A stretch of 17,781 nt of DNA from JBDHZK01 sp039811865 (GCA_039811865.1 JBDHZK010000050.1:1-17781), one strand, 5' to 3'. Shown: positions 7,566-14,881, counted from the stretch's first letter. Made by a program: numbers and translations. The notes: a model not told the origin generated them from the letters alone.

Positions 7566-8699
7566 ATGGCTCAGAGCAAGGCCAAGCGGGTCGGAATCCT
7601 TACCGCTGGCGGGGACAGCCCAGGGCTGAACGCCGCGATCCGCGGCTTCGGCAAGAGCGCCATCGGTTACCACGGCATGGAGCTGATCGGCTTTCGGGAC
7701 GGCATCCGCGGGCTGGTCGAAGACCGCTGGATACCGCTCGACAGCACGGCTCTGGCCGGAATCCTCACCATCGGCGGGACGATCCTGGGCACCAGCCGCG
7801 ACAAGGTGCACCGGATGGCCGTGGATGGCGAGGTCCGCGACATGATCCCCACGGTCGTGGAGAACTACCAACGCAACAAGCTGGATGCGCTCGTCCTGCT
7901 CGGCGGGGGCGGCACCGCCAAGAACGCGATGCGGCTGGCCAATGCGGGGCTCAACGTGATCACCCTGCCCAAGACGATCGACAACGACATCGCCCGCACC
8001 GACACCAGCTTCGGGTTCGCGACCGCGACCGAGATCGCCACCGAGGCGATCGACCGGCTGCACTCGACGGCGCACAGCCACCACCGCATCATCCTCACCG
8101 AGGTGATGGGGCACCGCGCCGGCTGGCTGACGCTCGGCGCGGGCATCGCCGGCGGTGCCGACGTGATCCTGCTGCCCGAGATCCCGTTCCACGTCGACAG
8201 CGTCGCCGAGACGGTCAAGGCCCGCATGGCCCGCGGGCGCAGCTTCAGCGTGGTCGCCGTCGCCGAGGGCGCTCGTGACCTGGAGGACACCGCCGACCTG
8301 GAGGCAGCCGAACTGCTGGTGAAGAACGCGAAAACGCCCGAGGCGCGCGGGGCGGCGAACAAGCACCTGGCCAACGTGGTCGACCAGCAGCGCGAGCACA
8401 CGTTCAAGCTGGCTCGCGAACTCGAAGAGGCGACCGGCCTGGAGTCGCGGGTAACGATCCTGGGCTACGTGCAGCGGGGCGGGACGCCCTGTGCGACCGA
8501 CCGGCTCCTGGCCAGCCGGCTCGGCGCCGCCGCGGCCGATCTGATCTCCCACGACCAGTACGGCGTCATGGTCGCCGCCCGCGGCGAAGGCACGGAACCA
8601 GTCCCGCTCGTTGAGGTCGCGGGCAAGCTCAAGCTGGTTCCCACCGACCACGGCTGGGTCGAAACCGCCCGCCGGCTGGGAGTCGGCCTGGGCGACTGA
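7566..8699 (+). CDS. 6-phosphofructokinase, PPi-dependent/mixed-substrate type
   Basis: A 377-residue cytosolic glycolytic enzyme that phosphorylates fructose 6-phosphate. Family motifs: [14 protein letters not shown] (13-26); GGTILGTSR (70-78); [11 protein letters not shown] (135-145), with catalytic Asp at D139; [12 protein letters not shown] (179-190); GYVQRGGTP in the C-terminal third. Donor-site residues are informative. The usual ATP-type GGDGS is GGGGT here (113-117), so the Mg-binding Asp equivalent is Gly115. The ATP-type Gly before TIDND is Lys136, as in PPi-using enzymes. The first change is not the Asp expected for a classic PPi enzyme, so the phosphoryl donor (ATP, PPi or both) is not settled. 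Start ATG 7566 is supported by GGAGG at 7557-7561. Confidence 0.9.
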   Translation: MAQSKAKRVGILTAGGDSPGLNAAIRGFGKSAIGYHGMELIGFRDGIRGLVEDRWIPLDSTALAGILTIGGTILGTSRDKVHRMAVDGEVRDMIPTVVENYQRNKLDALVLLGGGGTAKNAMRLANAGLNVITLPKTIDNDIARTDTSFGFATATEIATEAIDRLHSTAHSHHRIILTEVMGHRAGWLTLGAGIAGGADVILLPEIPFHVDSVAETVKARMARGRSFSVVAVAEGARDLEDTADLEAAELLVKNAKTPEARGAANKHLANVVDQQREHTFKLARELEEATGLESRVTILGYVQRGGTPCATDRLLASRLGAAAADLISHDQYGVMVAARGEGTEPVPLVEVAGKLKLVPTDHGWVETARRLGVGLGD

Positions 8700-8718
8700 G
8701 CCGCCGGCCCGTCACGGT

Positions 8719-8752
8719 GTTGATTCGGTCCGGATAAGGGGCCCAAATCAAC
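8719..8752. terminator. Long interrupted hairpin downstream of the phosphofructokinase gene
   Basis: GTTGATT (8719-8725) pairs exactly with AATCAAC (8746-8752). Inside it GGTCC (8727-8731) can pair with GGGCC (8739-8743) using one G-U wobble in RNA, leaving a 7-base loop. The hairpin begins 19 bases after the stop. A mildly T-rich stretch (GTTGTTC) follows about 4 bases downstream. Its position supports a terminator role. Confidence 0.6.
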
Positions 8753-8811
8753 GCGTTGTTCAAGCCTGGGTTATCCACCGGGCGGGACCGGATTCGATCG
8801 CTCGTGGCGAT

Positions 8812-8859
8812 AGTCCTGGTGCTATCCGGCCTCGATCGACAGCTAGCCTCACCAGGACT
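8812..8859. terminator. 10-bp inverted repeat at the end of the dehydrogenase gene
   Basis: AGTCCTGGTG (8812-8821) and CACCAGGACT (8850-8859) are perfect reverse complements separated by 28 bases, in which GGC and GCC can extend pairing. The right arm is the last coding triplets of the minus-strand dehydrogenase (Gln-Ser-Trp-stop). Transcription from that gene therefore makes the hairpin directly after, and including, its stop. There is no T tract, so a terminator is likely but unproven. Confidence 0.5.
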
Positions 8860-9991
8860 GTTCGAGGATCGCTCGCAACTCCGCGTGGGCCAGTTCGATG
8901 GGGTTGCCCTTCATGCTGGACGCCCGCGCGGCCTTCTCGCAGGCCTCGTCGATGCGCTCGGCATCGAGGCCGAGTTGCCCGATCCCCGGCACCCCGAGCA
9001 GTTCGACGGTTTCGGTAATCCAGGCGATGGCCGCCTCGGCGCGCGGCGCCCCGGTGAGCAGCTCGCCCACCTCGTCGTACCTCGCCAGGGCCGGGTTCTC
9101 GGGGTCTCGCTGCTTCAGAGCCGCGATGTTCGCCCGGCAAACGGCCGGCAGCAGCGCAGCGCAGATGGCGCCGTGCGCGGCGTCCATCATGCCGCCCAGC
9201 GGGCCCGCGAAGCCGTGCACGGCGCCGAGCTTCGCGTTGGCCAGCGACATTCCGCTGAACAGCGAGCACAAGGACATGTCGGTGCGAGCGTCCAGGTCGC
9301 CCCCGTCCGCGTAGGCGCGTCGCAAGCCGGACGCCGCCCGCCGCAGCCCTTCACGGCACAACTGGTCGGTGACCGGCGTCCCGAACGGGGAGACCAGCGG
9401 TTCGATGCATTGGGTCAAGGCGTCCAGTCCGGCCGACGCGGTCACCGCCGCCGGGCAGTCGAGGGTGAGTTCGGGATCCACCAGCGCGACCGTCGGCAGC
9501 ATCGAGGTGGACCGCAGGCTGACTTTGACCCCGTGCTCGAGCGACGCGACGACCGCGTTCGCGGTCACCTCCGAGCCGGTCCCGGCCGTGGTGGGCACGG
9601 CGACGCACGGCAACGAACGCTTGGTCAGCGGCTGGCCCTTGCCGATCACCTCGGCGTAATCGAGCGGGTCACCGCCGTTGGCGACCAGCGCCGCCACCGC
9701 CTTGGCGGCATCCACCACGCTGCCGCCGCCGAGCCCGACCACGACGTTCGCGTCGTGGTCGGCGGCGGCCGCGGCCGCATCCCGGACCAGCTCGATCGTC
9801 GGCTCGTGGGCAATCGGGAAGGTGGCGACCGCCGGACCAAGCCCTTCCAGCAGGTGGGCGTGGCGTTCGGGCCGCGAACCCGTGCACACGAACACGCGAT
9901 CCCCTAGGCCGGCGACGATCTTTGACAGTTCTCGGGCACGGCCGGGCCCGAACAACACCTGACCGGCGGTGGCAAAGCTGAAGGTGGTCAC
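8849..9991 (-). CDS. Iron-containing (group III) alcohol dehydrogenase
   Basis: A 380-residue NAD(P)-dependent dehydrogenase of the Fe-ADH family. The Rossmann-like N-terminal half carries the nucleotide-binding GGGS (88-91) and VVDAAKA. PTTAGTGSEVT is at 133-143. Metal-site residues visible are D190, H259 and H273 (HGFAGPLGG and HGAICAALLP blocks). The second classical ligand in DALTH is glutamine (Q194, DALTQCIEP). KGNPIEL near the end is typical of the family. The reading frame extends upstream to 10174, but that part lacks family similarity. GTG at 9991 gives the normal family start (TTFSFATAGQVLFGPG). No strong ribosome binding site precedes it. Substrate is unknown. Confidence 0.85.
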   Translation of the reverse strand: MTTFSFATAGQVLFGPGRARELSKIVAGLGDRVFVCTGSRPERHAHLLEGLGPAVATFPIAHEPTIELVRDAAAAAADHDANVVVGLGGGSVVDAAKAVAALVANGGDPLDYAEVIGKGQPLTKRSLPCVAVPTTAGTGSEVTANAVVASLEHGVKVSLRSTSMLPTVALVDPELTLDCPAAVTASAGLDALTQCIEPLVSPFGTPVTDQLCREGLRRAASGLRRAYADGGDLDARTDMSLCSLFSGMSLANAKLGAVHGFAGPLGGMMDAAHGAICAALLPAVCRANIAALKQRDPENPALARYDEVGELLTGAPRAEAAIAWITETVELLGVPGIGQLGLDAERIDEACEKAARASSMKGNPIELAHAELRAILEQSW

Positions 9992-10157
9992 CTCGTCAGT
10001 CTCACACCCCGCGACCCCGCCGTCAGCCGTCTGCCACCACTGCGGCCGGCGTCTCGGCCCACCCTCAGCATTGAGCCCTACGAGTTGCGCCGCCACGCTG
10101 ACCTGCCGAGCACGAGGCGCGACACTGGAGCCCTGGCAGTACCAACCGGGAGGTGTG
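9992..10157. promoter_or_regulatory. Divergent intergenic region, dehydrogenase / acylphosphatase
   Basis: A 166-base gap between divergent genes. The only clear element is GGGAGG at 10148-10153, the ribosome binding site for the acylphosphatase. On the minus strand GAGACT sits seven bases before the dehydrogenase GTG, a poor match to TANNNT. I see no convincing -35/-10 pair, RNA gene or riboswitch. Confidence 0.35.
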
Positions 10158-10436
10158 ATGCGCGCGAAGATCACGGTCGACGGGTCCGTTCAGGGCGTCG
10201 GCTTCCGCTGGTGGGTGAAGCTGCAGGCCGACAGTTTGGGCCTGGTCGGTTATGCCGAGAACCTCTACGACGGACGCGTCGAGGTCTGGGCGCAGGGCGA
10301 GCGGGGGGCCGTCGTGGACCTGGTCCATCGGCTGATCGAGCAACCCAGCGACCACGGGCGTCCCGGCCGGGTGACCAGGCACGAGCTCGAGTACGGGGAC
10401 GAGAAGCCCGGGCTGCGCCGCTTCAACCCGTACTGA
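10158..10436 (+). CDS. acyP: Acylphosphatase
   Basis: A 92-residue protein of the usual acylphosphatase length, hydrolysing carboxyl-phosphate bonds in small acyl phosphates. The signature GSVQGVGFR lies at residues 9-17, with phosphate-binding Arg at R17. The second catalytic residue, Asn, is N35 in the YAENLYDGRVEV block (32-43), which matches the family GxxxNxxDGxVEV motif. ATG 10158 is preceded by GGGAGG at four bases. It is a single-gene unit, convergent with the next gene; only three bases separate the two stops. Confidence 0.92.
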   Translation: MRAKITVDGSVQGVGFRWWVKLQADSLGLVGYAENLYDGRVEVWAQGERGAVVDLVHRLIEQPSDHGRPGRVTRHELEYGDEKPGLRRFNPY

Positions 10437-10439
10437 CGC

Positions 10440-11057
10440 CTAAAGCGACTTCTCGTACCGCTCACCCTCGCGGGCGAACCCGACGTTCTCCAGATAGGCG
10501 GAATGGCCGGACGATCCGGGTAGGGCCACGACCCGGTTGAAGCCCGCGTCGCGGAGCACCTTCGCCCCGTCGCCGTAGACCCATCTGCCCAGCCGGGTGT
10601 CGCGGTAAGCCTGCATCACGTAGTCGAGGTCCAGGCACAGCGTCGAGCCCTCGCGGCGTCCGACCAGCGCCCCGGCGGGCAGCCCGTCGCGCGTGAGCAG
10701 GAAGGCGACCGCATCGTCCGACAACCCCGGAAAGTCTGGCTGGCGATGGGCGATATCGCTCGCATGGCTGGCCAGGAAGTCCTTCAGGAAGGGTGCGTCC
10801 GCCGCAATCGGGACCGCGCCCAGGTCGCGTCCGCCGGCGAACTCCTTGCGCAGGAACCAGATGTTCAGAGCGGCGACCGCCGAGTTGGTGATCATGAGGG
10901 GGACGCTGCCCAGCATCACCCCGTAGCCGACGAACGCGATCGCGCCGAGCAGCGAGATGATCCGCAGCCGCACGACCGAGGTCATCGCCAAGGAGGCCAC
11001 GACCAGCACCGACGCGAGATAGCCGAGCAGTTCGACAGGCTGTAACCAGGCAGGCAT
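10440..11057 (-). CDS. YgjV-like membrane domain fused to a GNAT-type acetyltransferase-like domain
   Basis: A 205-residue two-part protein. Residues 1-70 form three hydrophobic helices (about 9-28, 31-50, 52-69) resembling the YgjV-type inner-membrane family. Residues about 85-205 look like a GNAT fold: a central strand LCLDLDYV (140-147), the AYRDTRLGRWVYG segment (150-162) in the acetyl-CoA loop position, a predicted helix AKVLRDAGF, a strand VVALP, and the closing HSAYLENVGF (185-194), typical of the GNAT end motif. Substrate is unknown. No Shine-Dalgarno sequence precedes ATG 11057. On the minus strand TAGCCT ends exactly six bases before the ATG, the arrangement of a leaderless actinobacterial mRNA. 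The domain assignment is from pattern recognition, not search. Confidence 0.6.
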   Translation of the reverse strand: MPAWLQPVELLGYLASVLVVASLAMTSVVRLRIISLLGAIAFVGYGVMLGSVPLMITNSAVAALNIWFLRKEFAGGRDLGAVPIAADAPFLKDFLASHASDIAHRQPDFPGLSDDAVAFLLTRDGLPAGALVGRREGSTLCLDLDYVMQAYRDTRLGRWVYGDGAKVLRDAGFNRVVALPGSSGHSAYLENVGFAREGERYEKSL

Positions 11058-11168
11058 CGGGCCAGGCTATCGACGCCGGACGCGCGGCACCACGGCCCGG
11101 CGCCGCGGCCGATGCGGCGGCGTCGGATAGCGTTGGGCGACGTCGACGGTTGAGAGCGAGGACGCCCG
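11058..11168. promoter_or_regulatory. Divergent promoter region with two TANNNT elements
   Basis: A 111-base gap. On the minus strand TAGCCT (11069 down to 11064) lies six bases before ATG 11057 and probably drives a leaderless transcript. On the plus strand TAGCGT (11128-11133) is a candidate -10 for the doxX-cobU unit, and AGGA (11159-11162) is the ribosome binding site six bases before GTG 11169. No clear -35 elements. Confidence 0.45.
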
Positions 11169-11618
11169 GTGAAGGTCATTTCCGACATCTTCTTGTTGCT
11201 AGCCAGGCTGGTGCTGGGCGCGATCATGATCGCCCACGGTTGGCGGCGCTACTTCGTCGACGGGATGCAGTCCCAGATCGATTACCTCAACCAGTTCGCG
11301 GTGCCGCAGCCGGCGATCTTCGCCTACGGCGCGACGATCCTGGAACTGGTCGGCGGGGTGTTCCTGATCGTCGGCGCGCTGACTCCGTTCGTGGCGCTCG
11401 CCTACGCGGCCCAGATGGGCATGACGATCGCCTGGACGAACTGGTTCCGCGGCCCGTTCCTGGCCACGCAGGGCTACGAGTACCACCTCGCCCTGGGCGC
11501 GTTCGCCTTGGCGTTCGTCGGGGTCGGCGCCGGCCGCGCCTCGATCGACGGTCTCTTCCGGCGCGGACGCGCGAAGCCGAAGACCGAGACGTCAACGCTG
11601 GACGACACCTACGTCTGA
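11169..11618 (+). CDS. DoxX family membrane protein
   Basis: A 149-residue integral membrane protein with four predicted helices (about residues 6-24, 52-70, 72-90, 105-123), the DoxX topology. The start MKVISDIFLLLARLVLGAIMIAHG and a Gly-rich LELVGGVFLIVG segment (58-69) are typical; the C-terminal tail (130-149) is hydrophilic. DoxX-type proteins are linked to thiosulfate:quinone oxidation or redox homeostasis in some organisms, but most members have no assigned role, and I cannot assign one here. The GTG start is supported by AGGA at 11159-11162. Only two bases separate its stop from cobU, so the two are co-transcribed and probably translationally coupled, an unexpected pairing. Confidence 0.8.
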   Translation: MKVISDIFLLLARLVLGAIMIAHGWRRYFVDGMQSQIDYLNQFAVPQPAIFAYGATILELVGGVFLIVGALTPFVALAYAAQMGMTIAWTNWFRGPFLATQGYEYHLALGAFALAFVGVGAGRASIDGLFRRGRAKPKTETSTLDDTYV

Positions 11619-11620
11619 TC

Positions 11621-12157
11621 GTGCGGACGCTGGTCACCGGCGGCGTCCGATCGGGTAAGTCGACCTACGCCGAATCGCTGTTGGCGGGTCAGGACGACGT
11701 CACCTACCTGACCCCCGGCTACCTGCCTGATCCCGAGGCCGATCCGGAGTGGGCGGCCCGCGTGGCCACGCACCGGCTGCGACGGCCCCCGAACTGGGCC
11801 ACCATCGAAACGCTGGACCTGGCCGGCGCGCTGCAGCGCCCGGGGCCCTTCCTGGTCGACTGCCTGGGCACCTGGGTGACGCGCACACTCGACGAACTGG
11901 ACGCCTGGAACCGCCCCGAGCCTCTTTGGCGCTCGGCGTTCGCAGCCGAACTCCAGCGGTTGCGGCTGGCTTGGGAAGCGACCCCCGGACCGCTGGTGGG
12001 AGTCACAAACGAGGTCGGCTGGGGAGTTGTGTCCGAGCATCGATCCGGGCGCCTGTTCGCCGACCAGCTGGGTCGCACGAATCAGGCCATCGCCTCGGTC
12101 AGCGACGTGGTGGTCTTGATGGTGGCCGGCCGACCCCTGCACCTGCCCACGGCCTAG
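11621..12157 (+). CDS. cobU: Adenosylcobinamide kinase / adenosylcobinamide-phosphate guanylyltransferase
   Basis: A 178-residue bifunctional enzyme that phosphorylates adenosylcobinamide and transfers GMP to it to make adenosyl-GDP-cobinamide, the substrate of CobS. The P-loop is GGVRSGKST (7-15). The probable guanylylated His is H51 in THRLRRPPNWATIE (50-63). DCLGTWVT (80-87) and TNEVGWGVVSEH (129-140) are family blocks, and the C-terminal AGRPLHL matches the family GLPLxLK end. The GTG start directly follows doxX with no good ribosome binding site of its own, suggesting coupling. It runs convergent to cobS and cobT. Confidence 0.92.
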   Translation: MRTLVTGGVRSGKSTYAESLLAGQDDVTYLTPGYLPDPEADPEWAARVATHRLRRPPNWATIETLDLAGALQRPGPFLVDCLGTWVTRTLDELDAWNRPEPLWRSAFAAELQRLRLAWEATPGPLVGVTNEVGWGVVSEHRSGRLFADQLGRTNQAIASVSDVVVLMVAGRPLHLPTA

Positions 12158-12167
12158 GTGCCTCGGC

Positions 12168-12183
12168 GGTGCGATCTCGCACC
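12168..12183. terminator. Bidirectional hairpin between cobU and cobS
   Basis: GGTGCGA (12168-12174) and TCGCACC (12177-12183) are a perfect 7-bp inverted repeat with a two-base centre. It sits alone in the 35-base gap between the convergent stops of cobU and cobS. No T tract is visible on either strand. Confidence 0.6.
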
Positions 12184-12192
12184 CAGGCGGCG

Positions 12193-12957
12193 CTATAGGG
12201 CCAGGACGAGGGCCTGGATGGTCACCCAGATCTCGATCAGTGCGCCCAGTACGTCGCCGGTGATCCCACCCAGGCGCCGCACGCAGCGGATCAGCAGCAT
12301 CCCCCCGCCGAACGCGGCGGCCAAGGCGGACAGCGCGCCCTGCCACCACGGCCCGCCCAACGCCACGCTGACCAGCGCCGAGGCCGCGGCCACCGCCGCC
12401 CAGGACGCCGCCGCGGCCCACACCGGGACGACACCGGCCACCGTCTGCCCAAGCCCCTCCGGCCGCGCCGCCGGGACTCCCACCGCCGTTCCCAGCGCGA
12501 GCGCAGAGCGTCCCGAAGCCAGGACGACCCCAGCGGCCAGCCAGCCCCACGGGCGGGTCAGCAGCTCCCCCAGACACACCCCTTGCAGGCCCAGCGCGAC
12601 CACCAGCGTCGCCGCGCCCATCGGGCCGACGTCGCCGCGCCGCATCACCTCGAGCGCCCGGGCGCGGTCGAAGCTGGCCGCCAGGCCGTCGGCTGTATCG
12701 GCGAGCCCGTCCAGGTGAATCCCGCGCGTGGCCAGGGCCAACAGCCCGACCAGCAGCAGGCCGCCCCCCACACCTGGCAATCCCAGCGCCACCAGGCCCC
12801 ACGCCAACGAGGCGGCGGCCAGGCTCAGCGGCAGGACGACGATCGGCCCGGCAAGCATCGCCAGGCGCGCGGTCGGCGCGTCCAACGTGCGCGGCGGCGG
12901 CACCGGGACGACCGTCAGCGTCCCGAACGCCAACCGCAGGCCGTCCGTCAACGCCAC
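12193..12957 (-). CDS. cobS: Adenosylcobinamide-GDP ribazoletransferase (cobalamin synthase)
   Basis: A 254-residue polytopic membrane enzyme that joins adenosyl-GDP-cobinamide with alpha-ribazole (or its phosphate), the last assembly step of the cobalamin nucleotide loop. The start LTDGLRLAFGTLTVVPVP is characteristic. The Asp-rich motif HLDGLADTADGL (81-92), for metal binding, and RRGDVGPMGA (106-115) are family signatures. Several Ala/Leu/Val-rich helices follow. The reading frame is open far upstream, through cobT in another frame. GTG 12957 shares one base with the cobT stop (TAGTG) and gives the normal N-terminus. TTG 12951 is an alternative. Confidence 0.92.
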   Translation of the reverse strand: MALTDGLRLAFGTLTVVPVPPPRTLDAPTARLAMLAGPIVVLPLSLAAASLAWGLVALGLPGVGGGLLLVGLLALATRGIHLDGLADTADGLAASFDRARALEVMRRGDVGPMGAATLVVALGLQGVCLGELLTRPWGWLAAGVVLASGRSALALGTAVGVPAARPEGLGQTVAGVVPVWAAAASWAAVAAASALVSVALGGPWWQGALSALAAAFGGGMLLIRCVRRLGGITGDVLGALIEIWVTIQALVLAL

Positions 12958-13994
12958 TACGCGCCGCCGACCAGGTCGGCCAGCAGGGCCACTTCCCGCA
13001 GCGTGAGCGCCCCCGAACGCAGGATCGGGAGCGCGGTGACCGCTCCCGTCCCCTCGCCCAGGCGCATTCCCAGGTCGATGATCGGGTCGAGCCCCAACCG
13101 TGCCAGCGCCAGATTGACGGCGGGCTCGGGCGAGCGGTGGCCGGCGCACATCCAGGCCGACGTCCCCGGCGCGAGTTCCTCGGCCATTACCGCCTCGGCG
13201 AGGGCGATCACGCCGTCCACCAGGACACCGACGCCCCGCCGGGCCGCGCCGATCATGAAGCCCACGGCCGCCGCCATGTCCGCGGAGCCCAGCGCGGCCA
13301 GGCGGCCCAGCGCGTCGCGGGATCCGGCCCGCTCGAGCGCGGCGGCGATCACCGCCCGCTTGCGGGCGAGTCCCGCGTCGTCGACGCCGGTGCCGCGACC
13401 GGTCACCGCCTCCGCGTCCGCGCCGCAGGCCGCCGCGATCAGCGCCGCCGCCGGTGTGGTGTTGCCGATGCCCATGTCCCCGGCAATCAGCAACTGCGCC
13501 CCGGCGGCGATCTCCTCGGCGGCGATCGCGTCGCCGGCGGCCAGGGCCGCCGCCAACTCCGCCGAGCTCAGGGCGTCCTCGAGATGGATCGCCCCGGACG
13601 AGCGGCGCACCTTGTAGCGGCCGAGTTCCGCCGGCAGGCCGGCGAGATCGTCGTCCACGGCGATGTCGAGGACGCGGAGCGCGACGCCGTGCTGCCGGGC
13701 GAGGGCGTTGATGCCGCCCCCACCGGCGAGGAAACCCCGGACCATGATCGGCGTGATCGCCGACGGATACGCCGAGACGCCGTGTGCGGCCACCCCGTGG
13801 TCGCCGGCGAACACGACGAGGCGGACGTTGTCGAGCGGATCGGGCGGACACTTGCCTTGGCAAGCGGCGGCCCAGGCGCCGAGCTGCTCCAGGCGTCCCA
13901 GCGCGCCGAGCGGCTTGGCCTGGGAATCGCTGCGTGCCAACGCAGCAAGGCGAGTTGGCTCATCGGGCGGGTTGATCGGTTCGATCGAGAACAT
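12957..13994 (-). CDS. cobT: Nicotinate-nucleotide:dimethylbenzimidazole phosphoribosyltransferase
   Basis: A 345-residue cytosolic enzyme that makes alpha-ribazole phosphate from nicotinate mononucleotide and dimethylbenzimidazole. KPLGALGRLE (27-36), FAGDHGVAAHGVSAYP (62-77) and GDMGIGNTTPAAAL (172-185) are conserved blocks. The catalytic glutamate is E314 in DLGMRLGEGTGA. Length matches the family (about 350). ATG 13994 follows AGGAGG with three bases between. The overlap with cobS indicates a cobT-cobS operon. The 72-base gap to the upstream crcB gene is far too short for a full cobalamin riboswitch. Confidence 0.94.
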   Translation of the reverse strand: MFSIEPINPPDEPTRLAALARSDSQAKPLGALGRLEQLGAWAAACQGKCPPDPLDNVRLVVFAGDHGVAAHGVSAYPSAITPIMVRGFLAGGGGINALARQHGVALRVLDIAVDDDLAGLPAELGRYKVRRSSGAIHLEDALSSAELAAALAAGDAIAAEEIAAGAQLLIAGDMGIGNTTPAAALIAAACGADAEAVTGRGTGVDDAGLARKRAVIAAALERAGSRDALGRLAALGSADMAAAVGFMIGAARRGVGVLVDGVIALAEAVMAEELAPGTSAWMCAGHRSPEPAVNLALARLGLDPIIDLGMRLGEGTGAVTALPILRSGALTLREVALLADLVGGA

Positions 13995-14066
13995 TGGCCT
14001 CCTGTCGGGCCCATCCTTTCAGGACGGCCGATCAGGCCGCTCCGCCGGACCCCTCCATGGACGCCA
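13995..14066. promoter_or_regulatory. crcB-cobT intergenic region with hairpins
   Basis: On the minus strand this 72-base spacer contains CGGCC/GGCCG (14025-14029 and 14035-14039) around a 5-base loop, then a TCCT/AGGA pair with a three-base loop. The AGGAGG of cobT comes last. The first hairpin could end the crcB transcript or reduce read-through into cobT. I see no separate promoter for cobT. Confidence 0.35.
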
Positions 14067-14432
14067 CTACCAGGCCATTGCCCAAACGCCCACGCCAGCC
14101 GCCAGGACGCTGGCGATCACCATTCCCGCGGCGTGCACCACCGAAACCCACCGGCGTCCCGAGCGAGCCAGGCGGGCGCTCTCGACGCAGGCGGTGCTGA
14201 ACGTGGTGTAGCCGCCGAGGAAACCGGTGCCCAGGACCGCCTTCAACTCCCCGGACGCGCCGTGGAACATCCAGGCGCCGGTCAACAAGCCCAGCAGCAG
14301 CGAGCCGGTGACGTTGATCACCAGCGTTCCGAGGGGGAACTGGCCACGATTCACCCGGGCGACCTCGGCGTCCACGATGAACCTGGCCACCGCGCCCAGC
14401 CCTCCGGCCAGGGCGACCCACAAGGCGATCAT
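14067..14432 (-). CDS. crcB: Fluoride channel subunit CrcB/Fluc (second copy)
   Basis: A 121-residue four-helix membrane protein that lets fluoride leave the cell. N-terminal ALAGGLGAVARF (8-19) matches the family GGxxGAxxR block. The central INVTGSLLLG (39-48) holds the conserved Asn N40. GTGFLGGYTTFST (68-80) carries the TTFS motif of helix 3. ATG 14432 overlaps the stop of the other crcB copy (ATGA). Adjacent small crcB pairs in Gram-positive bacteria are commonly taken to form heteromeric channels; single-gene copies form homodimers. Confidence 0.93.
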   Translation of the reverse strand: MIALWVALAGGLGAVARFIVDAEVARVNRGQFPLGTLVINVTGSLLLGLLTGAWMFHGASGELKAVLGTGFLGGYTTFSTACVESARLARSGRRWVSVVHAAGMVIASVLAAGVGVWAMAW

Positions 14433-14881
14433 GCCGCGCCCGCGGTCCGCCGCCCTCGCAGCGACCCCACCGTCCACCGGACCAGCCACATCGCGGCGAA
14501 CGCCAGACTCACTCCGATCACCACGCTGACCAGGGCATACGCAATGCCCAGCGGCATTTCCCCGGCGCGCAGCGACTGCACGGTCTCGACCGAGAACGTG
14601 CTGTAGGTGGTGAATCCGCCCAGTGTCCCGGTCCCGACCCCGAGACGGACGAGGCGGCGCCACCCCTCGTCCGGGCCGGTGGACGACAGCGTTTGCAGCA
14701 AGGCGCCCAGGACGAAGGCCCCGCCCAGATTGATCCAGAAGGTCACCCACGGCCACGTGCCGGGGGCGACCGGAAACGCCGTCGACAGGCCGGCTCGGAT
14801 CGCCGTCCCGACGCTGGCACCGGCGGCGATCACCACCAGCGTCAGTGGTCGGTAGCGGGGTGTCCGGGCGACGGCGCTCAC
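14429..14881 (-). CDS. crcB: Fluoride channel subunit CrcB/Fluc (first copy)
   Basis: A 150-residue four-helix membrane protein. AAGASVGTAIR (19-29), FWINLGGAFVLG (48-59) with N51, and GTGTLGGFTTYSTF (83-96) align with the second copy. Here the TTFS motif reads TTYS. I chose GTG 14881 because it overlaps the upstream stop as GTGA and gives a normal N-terminus. A TTG at 14902 (157 residues) or a GTG at 14884 are alternatives. The C-terminus ends in an Arg-rich tail. Its ATGA overlap with the second copy implies equal synthesis of the two subunits. Confidence 0.92.
   Translation of the reverse strand: MSAVARTPRYRPLTLVVIAAGASVGTAIRAGLSTAFPVAPGTWPWVTFWINLGGAFVLGALLQTLSSTGPDEGWRRLVRLGVGTGTLGGFTTYSTFSVETVQSLRAGEMPLGIAYALVSVVIGVSLAFAAMWLVRWTVGSLRGRRTAGAA

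Noticed and set aside
8797..8876. GATCGCTCG repeated near 8797 and 8868
   Set aside because: A single 9-bp GC-rich direct repeat, one copy inside coding sequence; probably coincidence.
9992..10174. Upstream 61-codon extension of the dehydrogenase frame
   Set aside because: It has no family similarity, runs through the divergent acylphosphatase start, and the Fe-ADH N-terminal pattern begins at GTG 9991.
10419..10447. CGCTT/AAGCG arms around the acylphosphatase and membrane/GNAT stops, as a terminator
   Set aside because: Only 5 bp with a 19-base loop; this is expected by chance and much weaker than the other convergent hairpins.
13995..14066. Possible cobalamin riboswitch before cobT
   Set aside because: The 72-base spacer is too short for the usual element of about 200 nucleotides, and the B12-box pattern is not seen.
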